Below, in pieces: positions 58,637-64,000 of a DNA stretch of 64,000 bases. The position numbers were made by a program, and so were the translations under genes. The first letter of the stretch is position 1; every line of letters starts with the position of its first letter. The stretch is from Streptomyces sp. CB01249 (lineage in GTDB: Bacteria; Actinomycetota; Actinomycetes; Streptomycetales; Streptomycetaceae), in assembly GCF_001905735.1 (NCBI RefSeq), contig NZ_LISW01000009.1, positions 369,263-433,262 of the forward strand, in the 5' to 3' direction. A model generated the notes under the pieces. The model made no database searches. It was given only the letters and a program-made list of their open reading frames with translations, and was not told the origin of the DNA.

Positions 58637-59336
58637 ACCACTTGCCCAGGAACAGGACGAGGAACAGCGCGTGCACGGCGGCGAGTACGGCGTATCCGGT
58701 CCGGAACGCGGTCTCGTCGCCGAGCAGCAGGAAGACCAGGCAGAACACCCCGTAGTCGGCGGGCAGCAGCGCCACGGCCCGCAGCCGGGACGGCGGCGCG
58801 GCGGGCCCGGGCGCGGCTGCCGCGCCGTGCGCCGCCGCCTTGCCGAGCTGTTCGCGCAGCAGCCCCGCGCAGAAGGTCAGCACGGCGACGAACAGGAAAC
58901 CGAGCGGGAGCAGCAGCCAGCCGTCGCCGGGCAGTGCGAAGTACCGGTGGAACGCGATGAGTACGACGGTGTGGACCAGGATCATCTTGGCGCAGTCGAC
59001 CACATGGTCCAGCCACTCGCCGTCGGGCCCGCCCCGCCCCGTCAGCCGGGCGAGCTGCCCGTCGGCCGAGTCGAGGGCGAAGCCCACGGCGAGCCCCAGG
59101 TAGACCAGGACGGCCATCCCGGGCCCCGGGCGCACCAGCGCCACGCAGGCGAGGGCGGTGAAGGTGAACGCCGCGCTGGTCAGGGTGACCTGATTGGGCG
59201 TCATGCCGAGCCGGTACGCGGCGGCGGCGAAGACCCGGCCGGCCGGGCGGTTCACGTACCGCGAGTAGAGCGAGACCCCCTTGGCCGTCTTCTGCGCCCC
59301 GCGCAGCCGGCCGAGCACCGTCGTCGTCGTTTCCAT
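58605..59336 (-). CDS. CDP-alcohol phosphatidyltransferase family membrane enzyme
   Basis: 243 residues from ATG 59336. The complete CDP-alcohol motif is present: Asp89, Asp92-Gly93, Ala96-Arg97, Gly106, Asp110 and Asp114, in the exact DxxDGxxAR-x8-GxxxDxxxD spacing. Six or so membrane segments surround it. It transfers a phosphoalcohol from a CDP donor to an alcohol acceptor in the membrane. It has an unusual long polar N-terminus (METTTTVLGRLRGAQKTAKG) and loop (AAPGPAAPPSR). Paired with the adjacent cytidylyltransferase, it may decorate or anchor the polymer. Confidence 0.86.
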   Translation of the reverse strand: METTTTVLGRLRGAQKTAKGVSLYSRYVNRPAGRVFAAAAYRLGMTPNQVTLTSAAFTFTALACVALVRPGPGMAVLVYLGLAVGFALDSADGQLARLTGRGGPDGEWLDHVVDCAKMILVHTVVLIAFHRYFALPGDGWLLLPLGFLFVAVLTFCAGLLREQLGKAAAHGAAAAPGPAAPPSRLRAVALLPADYGVFCLVFLLLGDETAFRTGYAVLAAVHALFLVLFLGKWFRELKALRAH

Positions 59337-59487
59337 ACGCCCCCCAGCGTCCCGGTGTCGCCACCGCTCCCCCGGCGGCGCTCCCCGCGCGCCGCCGGAG
59401 CGCATCATGGCACGGGGACGCCCGCCGCGCGGGCGGATCGCCCCATCTGGTGGGCTTACGGGGGCAGTTGGCCGGGAACAGCCGCCC

Positions 59488-60174
59488 TCAGGCGGAGGCG
59501 GTGCGGCACTCCGGGTGGCCCCAGCCGTGGTCGTTCTTGGCGATCATGTCCTTGGCCGCGTACGGCCGTCCGCAGTGGCAGCGGCCGGCGAACTTGGCCC
59601 GGATGGTGGCCCCGCCCCCCGACTTCCGCGGCGCGCTCTTCTTCGCCGTCGCGCCGGTCCTGCGGCCCTCGGTGGCGCGGGAGGGTGCCGGTACGGGGGT
59701 GGCCGAGCCGTGCGCGGTGCCGGCCGCGGTCTGGGAGACGGCGACCTCGCTGGCGGCCTGGTCGGCGAGCGCGTTGAGCGGGTCGCCGTCCACCTGGTGG
59801 GCGGGCACGTAGACGAAGCTCACGGCGCGCCCGGTCAGGAGCGCGTCGATGCGGGTGACCAGCTCGCGGTTGGCGACGGGCTTGCCGCCCGAGGTCTTCC
59901 AGCCGTTGCGCTTCCAGCCGGGCAGCCACTTGGTGACCGCGTTCATCGCGTACTGCGAGTCCATCCGGACCTCGAGCGCCACGGCGGGGTCCACGGACTC
60001 CAGGAGCTCCTGGAGGGCGGTGAGCTCGGCGACGTTGTTGGTGGCGGTGCCGAGCGGCCCCGCCTCCCACCGCTGGGGACGGCCCTCGGCGTCGGCCACC
60101 ACATAGGCCCAGGCGGCCGGCCCCGGATTACCCTTCGACGCCCCGTCACACGCGGCGATCATGCGCTCGTTCAT
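59488..60174 (-). CDS. rnhA: Ribonuclease H with C-terminal cysteine module
   Basis: 228 residues from ATG 60174 (MNERMIAACDGAS); ATG 60186 and 60162 are alternatives. The four RNase HI acidic residues are Asp10 (CDGAS), Glu50 (NNVAEL), Asp72 (MDSQYA) and Asp138 (LADQAA). It degrades the RNA strand of RNA-DNA hybrids. After residue 140 a Ser/Thr/Pro-rich linker leads to a C-terminal module GRCHCGRPYAAKDMIAKNDH...HPEC with three cysteines and two histidines, suggesting a small zinc-binding nucleic-acid contact. Common in Streptomyces RNase H homologues. Confidence 0.88.
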   Translation of the reverse strand: MNERMIAACDGASKGNPGPAAWAYVVADAEGRPQRWEAGPLGTATNNVAELTALQELLESVDPAVALEVRMDSQYAMNAVTKWLPGWKRNGWKTSGGKPVANRELVTRIDALLTGRAVSFVYVPAHQVDGDPLNALADQAASEVAVSQTAAGTAHGSATPVPAPSRATEGRRTGATAKKSAPRKSGGGATIRAKFAGRCHCGRPYAAKDMIAKNDHGWGHPECRTASA

Positions 60175-60325
60175 ACCCTCGATCATGCCAGCGCGCGGGA
60201 CCGGTTCCGTCCCCCCTCCCCCCACCTGCGGTCTTCACGGTGGGTGATGCTTCGGCGTGCATCGGTGACGGGGCGCTGCTTCCCTGAAGGGGCCCGCTCT
60301 CCCCTACCGTCCCCGAGGAGTGACG

Positions 60326-60493
60326 ATGAGCGTTGCACGAGAGGTGAACCGAGCCCAGCAGATGCGCGAGAAGGCGCGGCACCTGACCGAGGCCGCGGAG
60401 CGCACCAGCGACCCGGAGCAGCGCAGCCGCCTCCAGGAGAAGGCCCGCAAGCTCCAGGAGCAGAGCGACCGCCAGGACGGCATGCCCGTCTGA
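60326..60493 (+). CDS. Small DUF6381-like protein
   Basis: 55 residues, ATG 60326 to TGA 60491-60493, with GAGGAG six bases upstream. It is almost wholly alpha-helical and charged (EVNRAQQMREKARHLTEAAE, then RSRLQEKARKLQEQSD). This resembles short Streptomyces proteins of unknown function classed as DUF6381. A coiled-coil or stress role is possible but unknown. It ends just before the inverted repeat at 60513-60550, its probable terminator. Confidence 0.78.
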   Translation: MSVAREVNRAQQMREKARHLTEAAERTSDPEQRSRLQEKARKLQEQSDRQDGMPV

Positions 60494-60512
60494 CGCAGGG
60501 CAGCACAGACCG

Positions 60513-60550
60513 GTGGACTGTCACTCTTCCATGAGTGGGTGACAGTCCAC
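60513..60550 (+). terminator. Inverted repeat after the DUF6381 gene (terminator or operator)
   Basis: GTGGACTGTCAC (60513-60524) pairs perfectly with GTGACAGTCCAC (60539-60550) across a 14-base loop that itself holds a CACTC/GAGTG dyad. It begins 20 bases after the stop at 60493 and ends 88 bases before the SDR start, so it could serve either gene. Confidence 0.5.
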
Positions 60551-60637
60551 TGCCGCGTTTCCGGCCCCCTCCGGGGTGGATGATCACCCGCGCCTACGAT
60601 GGCTCCGCAAGCGAGTACGAGGAAAGTGGGGCCTGCC

Positions 60638-61372
60638 ATGAACGGTCAACCGGTCACCGTGGTCACCGGAGGCAGCCGCGGCATCGGTGCGGCGGTCTGC
60701 GTACGCCTGGCGGACGAGGGCCATGACATCGCGCTGGCGTACCACTCGGACGCCGAGGCGGCCGAGAAGGTCGCCGAGGCGGTACGGGGAACGGGCCGGC
60801 GCTGCGTGACGGTCCGGGTGGACACGGCGGACGAGACGGACGTGGACCGCCTCTTCGACACCGCCGCCGCCGAGCTGGGCCCGGTCACCGGCCTGGTCAA
60901 CAACGCGGGCATGAGCGGCCCGCTCGGTCCCCTGGCCGACGCGGACGCGGCGGGGATGCGGCGGGCCCTGGAGGTCAACGTCCTCGGCTACCTGCTCTGC
61001 GCGCGCCGCGCGGTGCGGGACATGACCGCCTCGGGTGGCGGGGCGATCGTCAACGTGTCCTCGGCCGCCGCCACGATCGGCAGCCCCGGCGAGTACGTGC
61101 ACTACGCCGCCGCCAAGGGGGCCGTCGACACGATGACCGTCGGCCTGTCCAAGGAGGTCGGCCCGTCCGGCATCCGCGTCAACGCGGTCGCCCCCGGTGT
61201 CATCCGCACCGAATTCCACGCCGACCCGGCCCGCCCCGACAAGCTGGGCCCCGGCACCCCGCTCGGCCGCCCCGGCGAACCGGAGGAGATCGCGGGCGCC
61301 GTCGCCTGGCTGCTCTCACCGGACGCCTCGTACGCGACGGGAACGGTGCTGCGGGTGTCGGGCGGGCGCTGA
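60638..61372 (+). CDS. SDR family oxidoreductase (FabG-like)
   Basis: 244 residues from ATG 60638. TGGSRGIG at 10-17, NNAG at 88-91, Ser142 region (NVSSAAA), Tyr156 and Lys160 in HYAAAKG, and a closing TVLRVSGGR. The early TGGSRGIG motif and HSD after the second strand fit an NADP-linked 3-ketoacyl-ACP-reductase-like enzyme, but no carrier or ketosynthase is nearby. It is followed after 22 bases by the HAD-like gene, possibly cotranscribed. Confidence 0.87.
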   Translation: MNGQPVTVVTGGSRGIGAAVCVRLADEGHDIALAYHSDAEAAEKVAEAVRGTGRRCVTVRVDTADETDVDRLFDTAAAELGPVTGLVNNAGMSGPLGPLADADAAGMRRALEVNVLGYLLCARRAVRDMTASGGGAIVNVSSAAATIGSPGEYVHYAAAKGAVDTMTVGLSKEVGPSGIRVNAVAPGVIRTEFHADPARPDKLGPGTPLGRPGEPEEIAGAVAWLLSPDASYATGTVLRVSGGR

Positions 61373-61394
61373 GGCCGGTGGGTACGGTGCCGGG

Positions 61395-61913
61395 GTGACC
61401 GCCCCGGACCCACTCCCCCTGCTCTTCCTCGACGTCGACGGCCCCCTGATCCCGTTCGGTGCGCGGCCCGGCGGCCACCGCACGTATCCGATGGGGCCGG
61501 TGCCGCCCGGTGCGGCGGCCCACCCGCTGCTGGCGAGGGTCGACCCGTCGCTCGGGCCCCGGCTCGGCGCGCTGCCCTGCACGCTGGTCTGGGCGACGAC
61601 CTGGGAGGACGAGGCGAACACGGTCGTCGCGCCCCGGCTCGACCTGCCCGTTCTGGACGTGGTCGCCTGGCCGGACGCGCCCGAGCAGGAGGCGCGGGAC
61701 GCCCGGGCGGGGCTGCACTGGAAGACGCGCCCGCTCGTGGAGTGGGCGGCGGGGCGCGCGTTCGCCTGGGTCGACGACGAGATCGGCGAGCCCGACCGGC
61801 GCTGGGTCGCCGGTCACCACGGCGGGCCGGCCCTGCTCCACCGCGTCGATCCCGTCCTGGGCCTGACCGGGGCCGACCTCCGGCTGATCGAGGCGTGGCT
61901 GCGGTCGGTGTAA
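61395..61913 (+). CDS. HAD-like domain protein
   Basis: 172 residues from GTG 61395. LLFLDVDGPLIPFG near the start is the DxDG motif of HAD hydrolases, although the second Asp is followed by Gly-Pro, not Gly-Thr/Val. The middle LVWATTWEDEANTVVAPRLDLP and the end RAFAWVDDEIGEPDRRWV (DD motif) match a small actinobacterial HAD-like family of unknown substrate. Weak RBS; it starts 22 bases after the SDR. Confidence 0.8.
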   Translation: MTAPDPLPLLFLDVDGPLIPFGARPGGHRTYPMGPVPPGAAAHPLLARVDPSLGPRLGALPCTLVWATTWEDEANTVVAPRLDLPVLDVVAWPDAPEQEARDARAGLHWKTRPLVEWAAGRAFAWVDDEIGEPDRRWVAGHHGGPALLHRVDPVLGLTGADLRLIEAWLRSV

Positions 61914-61920
61914 GGGCCGC

Positions 61921-61960
61921 GGCACACCGGTTTCCGGTGGTTTCGGGGCGGGGGTGTGCC
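61921..61960 (+). terminator. Hairpin after the HAD-like gene
   Basis: GGCACACC (61921-61928) pairs with GGTGTGCC (61953-61960), enclosing a smaller ACCGG/CCGGT hairpin. It starts eight bases past the HAD gene stop. Confidence 0.45.
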
Positions 61961-61994
61961 TGTTGCAGTAGAAGTGGTGGTGCACCGCAACAGG
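61959..61994 (+). promoter_or_regulatory. Inverted repeat touching the methyltransferase RBS
   Basis: CCTGTTGC (61959-61966) pairs with GCAACAGG (61987-61994). The second arm runs into the RBS AGGAAGG at 61992-61998, so folding could hinder ribosome access. Overlaps the end of the preceding hairpin by two bases. Confidence 0.35.
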
Positions 61995-62006
61995 AAGGGG
62001 CCTGCC

Positions 62007-62639
62007 ATGTCAGCGGGACGAGGTCGCACCGCCGCAGCCGTGTTCGACGCTCTCGGGACCGATTACGAGGCGGCGTTCGCCGCTTCGGCGGCCCACCGTG
62101 CCTCGCTGGAACGGCTTCTCGGGGTGCTCCCGCCGCACGCGTGGGTGCTGGACGTGGGGAGCGGGACGGGCCGGCCGACGGCGCAGACCCTGGTGGACGC
62201 CGGGCACGAGGTGCTGGGGGTCGACGTCTCGCCGGTGATGGTGGACATCGCCGCGCGCCAGGTGCCGGGGGCGGAGTTCCGCTGCGCCGACATCCGCACG
62301 CTTCCGCTGGAGGACGGCTCCTTCGACGCGGTGTGCCTGTACTTCGCACTGTTGCAGATGGAGCGCGCGGACCAGGGCGAGGTGCTGCGGCTGACCGCGC
62401 GGGTGCTGCGGCCGGGGGGTCATCTGGCCGTGGCGACGGTGCCGTTCGACGTGGAGGGCGTGAGCGGCACGTTCATGGGCCAGCCGGTCGAGGTGACCAG
62501 CTTCGGCGAGGACGCGTTCGCGGCGCTGGTGGAGGACGCCGGGTTCACCGTGCTGTCCCGGGAGAGCACGATGTTCGTGCCCGCCGTCCCGGCGGCCGTG
62601 CCCGAACCGCAGATGTTCCTCCTCGCCCGGCGGCGCTGA
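62007..62639 (+). CDS. Class I SAM-dependent methyltransferase
   Basis: 210 residues from ATG 62007, with AGGAAGG upstream. SAM motif I is VLDVGSGTGRPT, the ribose-binding acid is at the end of strand 2 (LGVDVSP), motif II is FDAVCLYFALLQM and motif III LRPGGHLAVATVPF. The substrate cannot be named; the FMGQPVEVTSFGEDAFAALVEDAGF tail resembles general UbiE/MenG-like actinobacterial methyltransferases. Monocistronic by layout. Confidence 0.86.
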   Translation: MSAGRGRTAAAVFDALGTDYEAAFAASAAHRASLERLLGVLPPHAWVLDVGSGTGRPTAQTLVDAGHEVLGVDVSPVMVDIAARQVPGAEFRCADIRTLPLEDGSFDAVCLYFALLQMERADQGEVLRLTARVLRPGGHLAVATVPFDVEGVSGTFMGQPVEVTSFGEDAFAALVEDAGFTVLSRESTMFVPAVPAAVPEPQMFLLARRR

Positions 62640-62767
62640 GCGGGCGGACATGCCGTGCGGTCCGCACCGGCCCACAATGAGTTGGCCGGACCTCCGTGGG
62701 TACCCGGCACCGCGAGGCTGCCGATGCCCCGCCGCCTGCCCGCGGGGACGACGACGGAGGATCTTCC

Positions 62768-63034
62768 ATGACCGACCGCAGACCAGAGGGCCCCATCCAC
62801 GAGGGCGCGACCCCGAGTCCCCCTCCGGTGCCCGCGGACATGCCCGACCAGCAGGTCCAGGAGGGCGAGGACCCGATGGACGTGCCGGGCCCGCCGCGCA
62901 CCGGGCGGACCGGGGACGACGGCCGGGAGGACGAGGAGCTGCCCGACCCGGACGAGTCGGGGTCGGGACGCGGTTCCGCCCGTAACGCCGGAGTGCACCC
63001 GGAGCATCCGGTGCCGGACGAGTCACCGGGCTGA
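62768..63034 (+). CDS. Small acidic disordered protein, unknown function
   Basis: 88 residues from ATG 62768, with GGAGG upstream. It is rich in Pro, Gly, Asp and Glu (DMPDQQVQEGEDPMDVPGPP, EDEELPDPDESGSGRG) and has no membrane or catalytic feature. The clean RBS and the three-base gap to the next gene support it as real. Similar small acidic proteins are frequent in Streptomyces; no role is known. Confidence 0.65.
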   Translation: MTDRRPEGPIHEGATPSPPPVPADMPDQQVQEGEDPMDVPGPPRTGRTGDDGREDEELPDPDESGSGRGSARNAGVHPEHPVPDESPG

Positions 63035-63037
63035 GCC

Positions 63038-63613
63038 GTGCCCCGTGAGCGCCGGGCCGCCCGGCGCGTCCTGGCGCTCGCGGTGGCCCCGTGCCTCGCC
63101 CTGGTGCTCACCGCCCCGGCGGCCCGCGCGGACGCCGGGGCCGGGCGCGCGGCCACGTGCGACCAGGACCGCGAGCGCTGCCTCGACGGCAGGCGCCTGC
63201 TGTACTGGTACGGCTACGGGCTCGGCGTACACCCGTTCACGACGCCGGAGGCCGTACGCCGGCAGCTCACCGACAACTTCCGGCTGTTCCCGGTGAGCGG
63301 GAGCTGCCCGGGCCGCGTCCGTACGGGCGACACCTGCGATCTGCTGGGCGGCAATCCGGTCCGCGTGGAGTCCGCCGCCGGGGACCACCTCCAGATCGCC
63401 ACGCTCCCCGGCCACGACCTGGGCAACGGCCTGCACATCCGGTTCACGTTCACCCGCTCCCTCGGCTTCCACTACCTGGACGTCGCCGCGTGGCAGGACC
63501 GGGAGACGGACTGCACCCGGCAGGTGCTGTGCGGCGCGGCGAGCCGTGCGGGCGCCTGGGCCCTGTGGCAGGTCCTCGCCCAGACCCTGACCGTGTCCGC
63601 CTGGGCGGCGTAG
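63038..63613 (+). CDS. Secreted protein of unknown function
   Basis: 191 residues from GTG 63038, three bases after the previous stop. A signal peptide (RRVLALAVAPCLALVLTAPAARA-like core) is cleaved after ARADA. The mature part has six or so cysteines placed as likely disulfides (CDQDRERC, GSCPG, DTCD, TDCTRQVLC) and aromatic YWYGYGLGVHPF. No family recognised. A C-terminal hydrophobic helix (WALWQVLAQTLTVSAWAA) could hold it at the membrane. Confidence 0.72.
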   Translation: MPRERRAARRVLALAVAPCLALVLTAPAARADAGAGRAATCDQDRERCLDGRRLLYWYGYGLGVHPFTTPEAVRRQLTDNFRLFPVSGSCPGRVRTGDTCDLLGGNPVRVESAAGDHLQIATLPGHDLGNGLHIRFTFTRSLGFHYLDVAAWQDRETDCTRQVLCGAASRAGAWALWQVLAQTLTVSAWAA

Positions 63614-63657
63614 CACTCGGACTGCGGGGAACCGCCGGCCGTTCGATCATGGAGGCT

Positions 63658-64000
63658 ATGGCCCCCATCCCCGCCGACGCCTCCGGGTCACCCCCGTGGA
63701 TCGCACCGATGCTGGCCGTGCCGGGACCGCTCCCCGTACCGGACACGGAGTGGGCCTTCGAGGCCAAGTGGGACGGTGCCCGGTGCGTCGTCGCGACACC
63801 GGGGGACGGCACCCTGCGGCTGACCTCGCGGGCGCGCAACGACGTGACCCCGACCTATCCGGAGCTGCACGCGCTCGGTGACGTGCTGCGCGGCCGCAGC
63901 GTGGTCCTGGACGGCGAGATCGTGGCCCTGGACGGGGCGGGGCGGTCCGACTTCGGGCTGCTCCAGCGCCGGATGGGCATCCTGAACGCGCGCCGCGCCG
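63658..64000 (+). CDS. ATP-dependent DNA ligase (3' truncated by the window)
   Basis: Open from ATG 63658 to the window end (114 codons visible); ATG 63649 is an alternative start three codons earlier. GGAGG lies between the two. Motif I with the adenylated lysine is FEAKWDGARC, and motif III is VLDGEIVALD. The layout of an N-terminal adenylation domain without preceding phosphoesterase or polymerase domains fits a LigC- or LigB-like enzyme, or a stand-alone LigD ligase part. It seals nicks with ATP in repair. The C-terminal OB domain lies outside the window. Confidence 0.85.
   Translation, partial: MAPIPADASGSPPWIAPMLAVPGPLPVPDTEWAFEAKWDGARCVVATPGDGTLRLTSRARNDVTPTYPELHALGDVLRGRSVVLDGEIVALDGAGRSDFGLLQRRMGILNARRA

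Noticed and set aside
1..64000. Mobile elements, prophage, att sites, tRNA genes and CRISPR arrays
   Set aside because: No transposase, integrase, phage structural gene, direct-repeat target sites, tRNA cloverleaf or repeat-spacer pattern was found by reading; a tRNA scan and a repeat search could not be run.

Overview
The window is high-GC chromosomal DNA of a Streptomyces-like actinomycete. The support is very high third-position GC in every real gene, GTG and TTG starts, many 4-base ATGA/GTGA gene overlaps, several SpoIIE-type phosphatases, a dsRBD-fold DUF1876 gene, a DUF6381 gene, and a few rare TTA (bldA-type) codons. I saw no rRNA, tRNA, insertion sequence, prophage, integrase or CRISPR array. 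It reads as ordinary core or arm chromosome with several accessory metabolic islands.

Layout. 1-9.7 kb: the 3' end of dhaM (cut by the window edge), a NUDIX gene, a TetR-SDR-alcohol dehydrogenase operon, a membrane SpoIIE phosphatase, acetyltransferase/oxidoreductase genes, a cbiZ-like gene with no normal start, and a PRC-barrel/DUF2382 stress-type protein. 9.8-13 kb: an ABC uptake operon led by a cobalamin riboswitch, which identifies it as a corrinoid transporter (btuFCD) although protein similarity alone would suggest iron-siderophore uptake. 13-18 kb: a small operon of two ketosynthases, an ACP, an acyl-CoA-oxidase-like flavoprotein and a 51-residue membrane peptide, which may be a lipid or polyene biosynthetic unit. 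18-21 kb: a sugar kinase, a binding-protein-fold protein without signal peptide, a GNAT and a cupin.

21-31 kb: a glucan-use island, all on the minus strand. A very large secreted GH87 enzyme with discoidin, Fn3, CARDB and CBM-like modules precedes a sugar ABC transporter (binding lipoprotein and two permeases) and a cytoplasmic GH13 alpha-glucosidase. The reading is that alpha-1,3-glucan is cut outside, the oligosaccharides are imported and glucose is released inside. Strong hairpins after the binding-protein gene and before the glucosidase gene probably tune relative expression. 31-43 kb: GNAT, Sfp-type phosphopantetheinyl transferase, phosphoglucomutase, a secreted PL11 rhamnogalacturonan lyase, a PAS/GAF/phosphatase/ATPase protein whose phosphatase motifs are all damaged, a lamin-tail-domain protein, a normal SpoIIE phosphatase, a MASE1-only membrane protein, and alditol oxidase.

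43-59 kb: an exopolysaccharide locus. It has an initiating polyprenyl phosphate sugar transferase (with two TTA codons), GDP-fucose synthesis genes (gmd, fcl), three further glycosyltransferases, Wzy-like and Wzx-like membrane proteins, a Wzz/BY-kinase-like protein without a Walker A lysine, a secreted LamG protein translationally coupled to a lipoprotein and a glycosyltransferase, and a cytidylyltransferase plus CDP-alcohol transferase pair. 59.5-64 kb: RNase H with a C-terminal cysteine module, small Streptomyces proteins, SDR, HAD-like and methyltransferase genes, and the 5' end of an ATP-dependent DNA ligase. Predicted hairpin terminators separate many of the convergent units; elsewhere convergent genes overlap at their 3' ends.
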